Part shown: in pieces, positions 44,128-52,863 of the stretch
Position numbering within the stretch: position 1 is the first letter of the stretch
How the letters are laid out: every line of letters begins with the position of its first letter
DNA from: Cardinium hertigii_C
GTDB lineage: Bacteria > Bacteroidota > Bacteroidia > Cytophagales > Amoebophilaceae
Direction of reading: 5' to 3'
DNA: 64,000 nt
NCBI RefSeq assembly: GCF_050864855.1
Contig: NZ_JBOZWW010000058.1
Coordinates: forward strand, 83,205 to 147,204
Notes under the pieces: generated by a model
What the model was told of the DNA's origin: nothing
What the model saw: the letters and a program-made list of their open reading frames with translations, nothing else
Databases searched by the model: none
Translations under genes and position numbers: made by a program

Positions 44128-44691
44128 ATGATCTTAACCATTGTGGATAGCTTGGATCAAGCATTGTTTTTTGTACTAAACCAATGGCACCATGGCACCA
44201 TAGATTTGTTTTTTATACTAGCAACCAGTACTTTTTTTTGGGTTCCACTGTATATCTTGCTTATATGGTTGATTAAAAAAGCACTGGGATGGAATGGTGT
44301 AATCTGCTTTATCTTAACCATTATTATAGCAGATCAATGTTCTGCTACATGGCTTAAACCACTTTTTGCACGATATAGGCCTTGTTGCATGCTGCCCATT
44401 GGATCGGTTCATCTTATTGGTACCTATAAGGGTCTATACGGTTTCCCATCTTCTCATGCGAGTAATACATATGCTTTTGCAATGCTTTTTTGGCGCATTT
44501 TTAAAAATAAGTATAAATTTAGCTACTTATTTTTTATCTGGGCTACTATTATTTCATATGGCCGAATATATGGGGGGGTACACTATCCACTGGATGTTTT
44601 TGCAGGTGCTGCAGTGGGCTGCTGTATCGGGTTATTGATGCATAGAGCTTATCAAAAAGCAACCAATGCTATTGATACAAAAGCTAAATAA
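44128..44691 (+). CDS. PAP2-family membrane phosphatase
   Basis: A ~187-residue integral membrane phosphatase of the PAP2 (type 2 phosphatidic acid phosphatase) family. The three catalytic motifs are visible: LKPLFARYRPC (KxxxxxxRP), YGFPSSHASNTYAFA (PSxH) and YGRIYGGVHYPLDVFAGAAV (Rx5Hx3D). Four to five membrane helices surround them. Such enzymes can recycle undecaprenyl pyrophosphate in wall synthesis or dephosphorylate lipid A; the substrate cannot be told here. I start at the ATG at 44128; an in-frame ATG at 44092 would add 12 polar residues. Confidence 0.85.
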   Translation: MILTIVDSLDQALFFVLNQWHHGTIDLFFILATSTFFWVPLYILLIWLIKKALGWNGVICFILTIIIADQCSATWLKPLFARYRPCCMLPIGSVHLIGTYKGLYGFPSSHASNTYAFAMLFWRIFKNKYKFSYLFFIWATIISYGRIYGGVHYPLDVFAGAAVGCCIGLLMHRAYQKATNAIDTKAK

Positions 44692-44726
44692 AAAAACGAT
44701 CTACTAAGATCTTACTCGGTTTTTTG
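44691..44726 (+). terminator. possible terminator after the PAP2 gene
   Basis: AAAAAACGATCT, a short GATCT/AGATC stem and a final TCGGTTTTTT can pair along much of their length just after the stop codon. An A-run/T-run frame of this type can end transcription from both strands. Confidence 0.4.
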
Positions 44727-44786
44727 AGGAGTTAGGGAAGTACTTCCCCAGCTTATCCAACAATATCCTAGAGATAACCGAATGTT

Positions 44787-46418
44787 TTAGTCCAGTATAA
44801 ATTGAGTTTTTAATGCATTTATTGCAGCTTCAACATTTGGCCGATGGCCAATATTATGATCAGCACCTTCTGAATATCCTGTATGCATAATAAGTCGTCT
44901 CATTTCATAAGCATTAAGATAAACACCAAAATTATTAATAGCATAAGATTGAATTAATGCTAAAGCTCCAGCGCATAATGGGGTAGCGCTTGATGTACCC
45001 GAAAAATCTTTTGAATAATTACGATTATTTCCTGGCTTTTTCTGTAATGAGCTATAGCCTGTAGTTACAACATGCCCGTTTCCCCATGAATTAATTAATG
45101 ATGTTTCATGATTATGGTTTGAAAAACGACATTTTATTCCATTATTATGGTTACAAGCACCAACAAGAAAACTACCACTATCTCCAAATTGGTTCATATT
45201 ACCTGATTCAATACTAAGATCCAAACCACCATTACCAGCGGCTAGAATTACAACTACTCCTTTTTTTGTTAAAGAAGAAATTTTATTCCACCATGGCTTA
45301 CTATTTATAACAGGCAGATGTTTACCTTTATAAACAAACTCAAGATCTAAACTAACAATATCTCCTGGTACTGCATCTCTAATGATTAAATCAAGATCAC
45401 CAGTATCGTAGAAATAAAATTTACTTCCATAAGCAATACCTGTGACACCAAAACCGTTCTTACTTGCAGCGATACAACCGGTAGATGCCGTACCATGATT
45501 ACAATCTCTAGTTTCTGCCCTACTATTCACGACTGTAATATTTTTTTTAAAATCTTCATGGTTACGATACACCCCAAAATCAAGATGTCTTACGGTTGTT
45601 GCGCTCCCGTTTTCTTCCATCTTCCATACTGATAATACATTCATACCTTTCACACCTTTATCATTAGGTTGCAAATATGTTTGTAAATGTTGGAAATCTG
45701 GAGTCTGAACATCATTCGTTGTGCAATCAATGTGTTTTTTTTCATCTGAAAAATTGATAGAATCATCTATAGGTAACTCAGGTGGATTCATATTGGTTGT
45801 ATCAGGCACAACACTGCAATAAATAACGTAATCAAGAAGCTCTATCTCATCAGCAATGTTAACGAGCTCATCATATCCACATTCAGAAAATATTTTATAG
45901 GTATTTGGTACAATATCGCCAAGAAGATAATTTGCAGGTATTTTCGAAAATATTTCTTTATCTGTTGAGTTAGAAATAAGATTTATTAATCTTGGTGATT
46001 CAGTTTTTAACCGATCAATATCTTTTTCATTTTTTAACTTTAATTCTAGGTAGTAATCATTGATACCGTCGCAACGCATCCGAATCTCTCTAGTCTGTTT
46101 TTCTGTTTGGTTGTTTTCATAACCAGGGTTATTCTCTTTTTTAGTATTAGGAACAATAATAATCTTATTAGAAATTACCGTTACAGACTTATTTTCTTTG
46201 TTGGTTAATAAAGCAATAGCTTGATACTGACCATATAATTGGTCCTTGAAAACAGCAGTTAGACCTTCTACAATAGCGAGATCTTTACCTTCTTTCTGTA
46301 GTATTAACTTGCAGTTTTTATGCTCTTCGATATCTACTAATTTTACATATATATTGCCATCAAAATTAATAGCACGATAAATATATATTGACGGTTGTTT
46401 CATATTGATTATTGTCAA
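44787..46418 (-). CDS. subtilisin-like serine protease (S8 family)
   Basis: A 543-residue protein. Residues 1-~250 lack recognised domains and look beta-rich in parts. The C-terminal S8 catalytic domain (about 258-535) has the triad: D280 in RHLDFGVYRNHEDF, H308 in CNHGTASTG and S476 in FSGTSSATPLCAG, plus the oxyanion Asn396 in ILAAGNGG. The active-site Ser loop is GTSSATP instead of the common GTSMATP. No signal peptide is apparent, so export would need another route. The start lies 5 bp after the floA stop on the same strand, suggesting co-transcription. Host-directed proteolysis is possible but unproven. Confidence 0.82.
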   Translation of the reverse strand: MTIINMKQPSIYIYRAINFDGNIYVKLVDIEEHKNCKLILQKEGKDLAIVEGLTAVFKDQLYGQYQAIALLTNKENKSVTVISNKIIIVPNTKKENNPGYENNQTEKQTREIRMRCDGINDYYLELKLKNEKDIDRLKTESPRLINLISNSTDKEIFSKIPANYLLGDIVPNTYKIFSECGYDELVNIADEIELLDYVIYCSVVPDTTNMNPPELPIDDSINFSDEKKHIDCTTNDVQTPDFQHLQTYLQPNDKGVKGMNVLSVWKMEENGSATTVRHLDFGVYRNHEDFKKNITVVNSRAETRDCNHGTASTGCIAASKNGFGVTGIAYGSKFYFYDTGDLDLIIRDAVPGDIVSLDLEFVYKGKHLPVINSKPWWNKISSLTKKGVVVILAAGNGGLDLSIESGNMNQFGDSGSFLVGACNHNNGIKCRFSNHNHETSLINSWGNGHVVTTGYSSLQKKPGNNRNYSKDFSGTSSATPLCAGALALIQSYAINNFGVYLNAYEMRRLIMHTGYSEGADHNIGHRPNVEAAINALKTQFILD

Positions 46419-46423
46419 TTAAA

Positions 46424-47404
46424 TCAATCTCCTTTTTTACTTGGCAGCAAATCATCTGCGGCTACACTAGCACGCATTTCGGTATCTGCTTTTATATTTT
46501 GCATACGATAATAATCCATAACACCCAACTGGCCATTCCTTAAAGCAAAGGCCAAAGCCTGTGGCACTTCTGCTTCAGACAAAATAACTTTAGCCCTGGC
46601 TTCTTCAGATTTAGCCTTCATTTCTTGCTCTAAAGCTACTGCCATAGCACGCTTTTCTTCTGCTTTAGCATCAGCTACACGCAAGTCGGCATTGGCTTGA
46701 TCAATCTGGAGTTTAGCACCAATATTTTCACCTACATCCACATCAGCAATATCAATCGAAAGTATTTGAAAAGCGGTTCCTGCATCTAAACCTCTATTCA
46801 GTACCAACTGTGAAATTTTATCTGGATTGGCTAATACCTCTTTGTGACTCTCAGAAGAACCAATAGAAGTAACAATCCCCTCTCCTACACGTGCCAAAAT
46901 GGTTTCTTCTCCAGCTCCCCCTACCAACTGCTGAATATTGGCCCTAACCGTAACCCGTGCTTGGGCAATTAGCTGAATCCCATCCATAGCCACAGCCGCT
47001 ACAGAAGGGGTATTGATCACTTTTGGATTAACAGAAATTTGAACGGCCTCAAATACATCCCTACCAGCTAAGTCAATCGCAGTAGCTTGCTTAAATGAAA
47101 GACCAATATTGGCTTTATCTGCAGAAATAAGCGCTTTAATCACAGATGGTACATGACCACCGGCTAAATAATGGGTTTCAACCTCGGTCAAGGTCAACTT
47201 GAGACCTGCCTTAGTAGCTACAATCAGTCCATCTACAATAACAGCAGGCGGCACTTTACGAATCCGCATAAAAACCAACTCAAATAAACCAACTTGTACC
47301 CCTGAAAAACGGGCCGTAATCCAAAGACCAACTGGGAAAAAATAAAAAAATATAAGAGACCCAGCCATCAAAAAAAGGTAGAAATAAAGATGTCCAACAA
47401 CCAT
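46424..47404 (-). CDS. floA: flotillin-like protein FloA
   Basis: FloA is a bacterial flotillin that forms membrane foci and affects membrane order and protein oligomerisation. The 326-residue protein has an N-terminal membrane hairpin (about 1-35) and a PHB/SPFH-type domain (about 40-230: VPPAVIVDGLIVATKAGLKL, GRDVFEAVQISVNPKVINTP, GLDAGTAFQILSIDIADVDV). A Glu/Ala-rich coiled coil (about 233-290, ADAKAEEKRAMAVALEQEMK) follows. It is the YqfA/FloA type, shorter than FloT. The subtilase gene follows 5 bp downstream on the same strand. Confidence 0.93.
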   Translation of the reverse strand: MVVGHLYFYLFLMAGSLIFFYFFPVGLWITARFSGVQVGLFELVFMRIRKVPPAVIVDGLIVATKAGLKLTLTEVETHYLAGGHVPSVIKALISADKANIGLSFKQATAIDLAGRDVFEAVQISVNPKVINTPSVAAVAMDGIQLIAQARVTVRANIQQLVGGAGEETILARVGEGIVTSIGSSESHKEVLANPDKISQLVLNRGLDAGTAFQILSIDIADVDVGENIGAKLQIDQANADLRVADAKAEEKRAMAVALEQEMKAKSEEARAKVILSEAEVPQALAFALRNGQLGVMDYYRMQNIKADTEMRASVAADDLLPSKKGD

Positions 47405-47719
47405 AGTGATACTATTAAATATTTTAAAGGAATAACCATTAATCTCTAAACCATCTTAAACTAATACAAGTAGCTCTAGACTTAGTCTAAATTAAAGAAG
47501 ATAAAGAAATATATAGATCAAATCTAGCTCTTTATCATTAACGATCAAAATATTTTATCATTAATTATTTTAGGTAATCGTTTTTGAAGAGAAGAAAATA
47601 GATCAGGTAAATAACGACCCTATCTATAGCTAATGTTGAACCTTTGATTGCATTTAACTAAGTTTGTTGTGGACACACGCTGTAGCCTACAATTACATTG
47701 TATTTGCCAACTCAATAAA
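47405..47719. promoter_or_regulatory. divergent region between floA and nrdB
   Basis: About 315 bp of AT-rich DNA between genes transcribed outward. Both promoters must lie here. I see no ORF, tRNA or strong repeat, and no NrdR-box pair that I can recognise by eye. Confidence 0.35.
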
Positions 47720-48727
47720 ATGAAAAATCAGATGCGCAATCACACCTATGTAGATGAACCTCTTTTGCAAGAAAATAAAAATAGATTTGTTTTATTTCCT
47801 ATTGAACATCAAGATATTTGGGGTTTTTACAAACAAGCCGAAGCGAGTTTTTGGACCGCGGAAGAAATTGATCTTAGTCAAGATATAAAAGACTGGGAAA
47901 ACCTTACATCTGGGGAAAAGCACTTTATTACCCATGTGCTTGCTTTTTTTGCAGCCAGTGATGGCATTGTGAATGAAAATCTAGTTCAAAACTTTGCCAA
48001 TGAGGTACAATATACAGAGGCAAAGTTTTTCTACGGATTCCAGATCGCTATTGAAAATATCCATTCTGAGGCCTATTCTTTATTGATCGATACCTATGTT
48101 AAAGATCCCAAAGAACGCCATAGATTATTCAATGCTATAGAAACCATTGAATGGGTTGGTAAAAAAGCAGATTGGGCGTTACGCTGGATTAATAAAGGAT
48201 CATTTTCAGAACGATTAATTGCCTTTGCAGCAGTAGAGGGCATCTTTTTTTCGGGTAGTTTCTGTGCTATTTTCTGGCTTAAAAAGAGGGGCTTAATGCC
48301 GGGACTTACTTTTTCTAATGAGCTTATTTCCAGAGATGAAGGATTACACTGTGATTTTGCTTGTTTGCTATACAACCGACATATCAAACATAAACTTCCA
48401 GAACAACTGGTGGCCCAAATTATAGCCGATGCAGTAGCCATTGAAAGTGAATTTGTATCTGATGCCTTGCCCGTTAAGTTAATTGGCATGAATGCAACGT
48501 TGATGACACAGTACATTCAGTTTGTTGCAGATAGGTTGCTATTGGAGCTAGGATGCAAAAAAATATATCACGTAGCCAATCCATTTGATTTTATGGAAAT
48601 GATTGCGCTACAAGGAAAAACAAATTTTTTTGAAAAAAGGGTAGGAGAATACCAAAAATCAGGTGTAATGAACAGTATCTCTGAGGATAAAGACAAAGCA
48701 CGATTTAAGCTAGATGAGCCATTTTAG
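47720..48727 (+). CDS. nrdB: ribonucleotide reductase class I, beta (radical) subunit
   Basis: This subunit houses the diiron-tyrosyl radical cofactor for dNTP synthesis. From the ATG at 47720 it has about 335 residues. Iron-ligand regions are clear: FWTAEEIDLSQDIKDWENLT, VLAFFAASDGIVNENLVQNF, EVQYTEAKFFYGFQIAIENI with HSE following, and FSNELISRDEGLHCDFACLL. The C-terminus ends FKLDEPF, the type of tail that docks to the alpha subunit. A TTG start at 47648 would add 24 unlikely residues. nrdA follows after 265 bp. The sequence resembles the eukaryote-like class Ia group usual in Bacteroidota. Confidence 0.96.
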   Translation: MKNQMRNHTYVDEPLLQENKNRFVLFPIEHQDIWGFYKQAEASFWTAEEIDLSQDIKDWENLTSGEKHFITHVLAFFAASDGIVNENLVQNFANEVQYTEAKFFYGFQIAIENIHSEAYSLLIDTYVKDPKERHRLFNAIETIEWVGKKADWALRWINKGSFSERLIAFAAVEGIFFSGSFCAIFWLKKRGLMPGLTFSNELISRDEGLHCDFACLLYNRHIKHKLPEQLVAQIIADAVAIESEFVSDALPVKLIGMNATLMTQYIQFVADRLLLELGCKKIYHVANPFDFMEMIALQGKTNFFEKRVGEYQKSGVMNSISEDKDKARFKLDEPF

Positions 48728-48992
48728 AGGCATGTTTCATGAATCATATACCTAGCATGTATGCTGAGCGCTATTGTTTTACGGACAGCGTCAAATAAAT
48801 ACATAGGCTATTTTTTGATCAACCCAAAAGTAGCCCAACCATTCAAGCACTGTATCATTTCACATAAAGTTGGATTAGCTGGGCTAAAACCATTAAATTT
48901 GTACCGCTTTAGGTGGGCTATATAGGCAACCCCTAAGCTTAGTATAGCATCGCCTATCATTTGATGCATCATCAAAAATTTATAAAAAGTAG

Positions 48993-51329
48993 ATGTTAGT
49001 TGTAAAACGAGATGGACGCTTAGAATCAATCAAATTTGATAAAATAACTTTTAGAATAGAGAAACTTTGCTATGGATTAAATAGGGATTATATCGATATA
49101 ATTGCTATTGTTAAAAAGATTATTGAAGGCATTCACGATCGGGTAACGACTTCAGCTATAGATAGTTTGGCTGCAGAAACCGTAGCAGCAATGGCTGTAT
49201 ATCATCCAGATTACACCATTCTGGCAGCTAGAATAGCTATTTCTAACTTGCATAAAGAAACCAGTAAATCTTTTTCTAGTACGATAAAAAGGCTCTATAC
49301 CTATATAAATCCTACAACTGGAACGAATGCTTCCCTCATAGACAAAGCCATTTATAAGATCGTTTCGGAACATGCAGCCACTTTAGACGATGCGATTGTA
49401 CATGAACGTGACTTTTGCTATGATTTTTTTGGCTTTAAAACACTGGAACGTTCTTATTTGTTAAAAATAAATGGAAAAATTGTGGAAAGGCCTCAGTATA
49501 TGTTGATGCGTGTCGCACTAGGCATTCATGGCGATAACCTGAACGCTGTGCTGGAAACCTATCAACTTATGTCTGAAAAATGGTTTACACATGCCACGCC
49601 TACGCTTTTTAATGCAGGCACACCTAGACCACAGCTTTCTTCCTGTTTTTTATTAACGATACAAAACGATAGTATTGAAGGCATTTACAACACCCTTACA
49701 CAATGTGCTAAAATATCACAATTTGCTGGAGGCATTGGATTAAGCATTCATAATATACGTGCGACTGGTTCTTATATTCGAGGGACCAATGGCATTTCGA
49801 ATGGAATTGTGCCGATGCTGCGCAACTTTGATATGACTGCTCGTTATGTAGATCAAGGAGGAGGCAAACGAAAAGGTAGTTTTGCCATCTATCTAGAACC
49901 TTGGCATGCGGATATCTTTGACTTTTTAGAATTGAAGAAAAACCATGGCAAAGAAGAAAGAAGGGCTAGAGATCTTTTCTATGGGCTATGGATTCCAGAT
50001 TTATTTATGGAACGTGTAGAGGCAGATGCAATGTGGTCACTCTTTTGTCCCAATGAAGCACCAGGGCTCGCAGACTGTTATGGGGCAGCATTTGAACAAA
50101 AATACAAACAATATGAAAAAGAAGGTAGGGCCCGTACTGCTATTAAAGCACAAAAGCTTTGGTTTGCGATTCTGGAGGCACAAATAGAAACGGGCACACC
50201 CTATATGCTTTATAAAGATGCAGCCAACAAAAAGTCTAATCAAAAAAATTTGGGCACTATAAAATCTAGTAATTTATGTACAGAAATTATAGAATATACT
50301 GCACCTGATGAAATCGCAGTTTGCAATCTTGCTTCTATTGCATTACCGATGTTTGTAGATGATCATCGATCCTTTGACCATACCAAATTATATGAGGTAA
50401 CCTATCTGGTTACTAAAAATCTTAATAAAGTGATCGATCGAAACTATTATCCTTTGCCAGAAGCACGCTATTCTAACTTAAAGCACAGACCTATGGGCCT
50501 TGGCGTACAGGGATTAGCAGATGCTTTTCTTAAAATGAGACTTGTTTTCGACAGCCCAGAAGCACGGTTACTGAATCAAGAAATTTTTGAGACCATTTAC
50601 TTTGCAGCATTAACTGCGTCTAAAGATTTAGCCCAAAAAGAAGGCGTATATGAAAGCTATCCTGGGTCACCCATGTCCGAAGGTATGCTTCAATTTGATA
50701 TGTGGGGGGTAACCCCTTCTTCCGGTAGGTGGAATTGGGATCATTTACGTAAAGAAATAGCTGAACACGGTATAAGGAATGCACTATTGGTTGCACCCAT
50801 GCCTACCGCTTCTACTTCCCAAATACTGGGTAACAATGAATGCTTTGAACCCTATACGGCCAATATTTATACCCGAAGGGTCCTCTCTGGAGAATTTATT
50901 GTTGTAAACAAATATCTATTGGCAGATCTGATTCAGCTTGGCCTTTGGAATGAACAGGTGAAAGAAGCATTGATAATGGGTAATGGCTCTATTCAACAGA
51001 TTGCATGTATTCCTGACCATCTTAAAAAGATGTATAGAACCGTTTGGGAGATTCCTCAAAAGTCTATTATTGATATGGCAGCAGACCGTGCACCTTATAT
51101 TTGTCAAAGCCAAAGTCTAAATCTTTATGTAAAGGATGCCAATATGGCTAAACTAACCTCTATGCATTTTTATGCCTGGAAAAAAGGGTTGAAAACAGGG
51201 ATGTATTACTTACGCACCAAACCTGCAGCAGATGCGATTAAGTTTACGATACAAAAGAGCGCAAAAGAGGAAAAACCTTTCGCGATCCCGACTGAAGGGA
51301 CAAAAGAGTGTGTCATGTGTAGTGGGTAA
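48993..51329 (+). CDS. nrdA: ribonucleotide reductase class I, alpha subunit
   Basis: The catalytic subunit of class Ia ribonucleotide reductase. The 778-residue protein has an ATP-cone at the start (LVVKRDGRLESIKFDKITFR), then the ten-stranded barrel. Cys pairs and active-site stretches include TPRPQLSSCFLLTIQNDSIE, NLCTEIIEYTAPDEIAVCNL and MPTASTSQILGNNECFEPYT. The C-terminal redox-active Cys pair is ECVMCSG at the end. ATP-cone presence suggests dATP feedback. It follows nrdB by 265 bp on the same strand; the order nrdB-nrdA is the reverse of many genomes. Confidence 0.97.
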   Translation: MLVVKRDGRLESIKFDKITFRIEKLCYGLNRDYIDIIAIVKKIIEGIHDRVTTSAIDSLAAETVAAMAVYHPDYTILAARIAISNLHKETSKSFSSTIKRLYTYINPTTGTNASLIDKAIYKIVSEHAATLDDAIVHERDFCYDFFGFKTLERSYLLKINGKIVERPQYMLMRVALGIHGDNLNAVLETYQLMSEKWFTHATPTLFNAGTPRPQLSSCFLLTIQNDSIEGIYNTLTQCAKISQFAGGIGLSIHNIRATGSYIRGTNGISNGIVPMLRNFDMTARYVDQGGGKRKGSFAIYLEPWHADIFDFLELKKNHGKEERRARDLFYGLWIPDLFMERVEADAMWSLFCPNEAPGLADCYGAAFEQKYKQYEKEGRARTAIKAQKLWFAILEAQIETGTPYMLYKDAANKKSNQKNLGTIKSSNLCTEIIEYTAPDEIAVCNLASIALPMFVDDHRSFDHTKLYEVTYLVTKNLNKVIDRNYYPLPEARYSNLKHRPMGLGVQGLADAFLKMRLVFDSPEARLLNQEIFETIYFAALTASKDLAQKEGVYESYPGSPMSEGMLQFDMWGVTPSSGRWNWDHLRKEIAEHGIRNALLVAPMPTASTSQILGNNECFEPYTANIYTRRVLSGEFIVVNKYLLADLIQLGLWNEQVKEALIMGNGSIQQIACIPDHLKKMYRTVWEIPQKSIIDMAADRAPYICQSQSLNLYVKDANMAKLTSMHFYAWKKGLKTGMYYLRTKPAADAIKFTIQKSAKEEKPFAIPTEGTKECVMCSG

Positions 51330-51398
51330 TTCAGGTATGGCATAGAGATTTAAAAAATAGAGGCCACCAAATGGAAAAAAGCAAGACGTAATCCATTA

Positions 51399-52628
51399 TT
51401 AGCGGACTTTTAGTGTCACTAAGGTAGCAACTGCTAATAAAAGGCTAATAATAAAAAATCGTGTTACAATCTTTGCTTCGTGCCACCCTAGTTTCTGATA
51501 GTGGTGGTGGAGAGGTGCCATTTTAAAAACTCTCTTACCCACTCCATAACGTTTCTTGGTAAATTTAAAATAACCAGTTTGCAATATTACCGATAGATTT
51601 TCCATTAGAAATATGCCACATAGCATAGGAATCATCAGTTCCTTTCGAATGCAAATGGCTACTACAGCAATAACGGCACCAATGGTTAAACTGCCTGTGT
51701 CACCCATAAAAATTTGTGCAGGATAGGCGTTATACCAAAGAAAGCCCATACATGATCCCACAAAGGCACAACAAAATATAGTAAGCTCCCCTAAATTTGG
51801 GATATACATAATATTTAAATATTGGGCAAATATAATATGGCCAGATAAGTAAGCAAGAACGGCTAATGTAGTACCAACGATTACCGAGGTACTAGCCGCT
51901 AATCCATCAAGGCCATCGGTTAAATTTGAACCATTGGAGACAGCAGCAATGATAAAAGCAACGACTACCATATAAATGATCCATGTATAATTTGTATTGC
52001 CTAGTAAGCAGGTTGTTATTTTTGCATAATCTAATTCATTTCCTTTAAAAAAAGGAATGGTTGTTTTGGTAGACTTTGTGTCATTATATGTAGGAGACAT
52101 CACTTGATTCGATGGTATAGTAGCGGTTTGATCAGACGTAGTAGGTAAGGCACGTACGACTACGTTCTTATGAAAATACAGCGTAGTACTCACAATAAGA
52201 CCTAGAATCACTTGACCCAATAGTTTGATCCATCCATTTAGTCCATTTTTTTGTTTTTTAAATACTTTGATATAATCGTCCAAAAAGCCAACTAATCCCA
52301 TCCAAATAGTAGTGGTTAATAGTAAAATAATGTATATGTTATGCCATTTTGCAAAGAGCAAAGTAGGCACTACGGTTGCCAGTATAATAAGTATACCCCC
52401 TATAGTAGGCGTATTTACTTTTTGTTTGGCTTGATTAAACCCCAATGATCGATTGGATTCTGTTATTTTTTTTTTGCTTAAAGCGCTTATAAAGCGTTGA
52501 CCGAGTAGAAAAATAATGGTAAAAGAGCTAAGGGTTGCCATAGCGGCTCGGAAAGAAATATATTTAAATAAGCCGGTTCCAGGCCATTGAAAGGTAGCAT
52601 GTAAATATTTGAATAAATAGTATAGCAT
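51399..52628 (-). CDS. mraY: phospho-N-acetylmuramoyl-pentapeptide transferase MraY
   Basis: MraY makes lipid I by moving phospho-MurNAc-pentapeptide to undecaprenyl phosphate. The 409-residue membrane protein has about 10 helices. The hallmark motifs are QAKQKVNTPTIGGILIILAT, MGLVGFLDDYIKVFKKQKNG, SNGSNLTDGLDGLAASTSVI, YPAQIFMGDTGSLTIGAVIA and the His motif KMAPLHHHYQKLGW. The periplasmic insert after helix 4 (about 160-205) is long, as in Bacteroidota. Its presence supports at least partial peptidoglycan precursor synthesis. Confidence 0.97.
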   Translation of the reverse strand: MLYYLFKYLHATFQWPGTGLFKYISFRAAMATLSSFTIIFLLGQRFISALSKKKITESNRSLGFNQAKQKVNTPTIGGILIILATVVPTLLFAKWHNIYIILLLTTTIWMGLVGFLDDYIKVFKKQKNGLNGWIKLLGQVILGLIVSTTLYFHKNVVVRALPTTSDQTATIPSNQVMSPTYNDTKSTKTTIPFFKGNELDYAKITTCLLGNTNYTWIIYMVVVAFIIAAVSNGSNLTDGLDGLAASTSVIVGTTLAVLAYLSGHIIFAQYLNIMYIPNLGELTIFCCAFVGSCMGFLWYNAYPAQIFMGDTGSLTIGAVIAVVAICIRKELMIPMLCGIFLMENLSVILQTGYFKFTKKRYGVGKRVFKMAPLHHHYQKLGWHEAKIVTRFFIISLLLAVATLVTLKVR

Positions 52629-52863
52629 CTCTATTTTTTTACAAAAGGCTTTATTTTAGATACTTCTTTGTCAAGAACAAAGTAGTACAAAATAGGTTTT
52701 ACCGCTAAGCTGAATATATATTATATGTTTTTGTATCCCTCAAAAAGGGCTTTATATACTGATATAAATGTTTTTTCTATTCAGAAGTAGGTCTTGATCC
52801 TGTTTTACGAAGCTATTGAGTCGTACTACAATATATGAATGGGATAGAAGATTTTTTGTCTGC

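Noticed and set aside
48808..49029. 73-codon minus-strand ORF between nrdB and nrdA
   Set aside because: Overlaps the start of nrdA on the opposite strand and shows no domain; probably chance.
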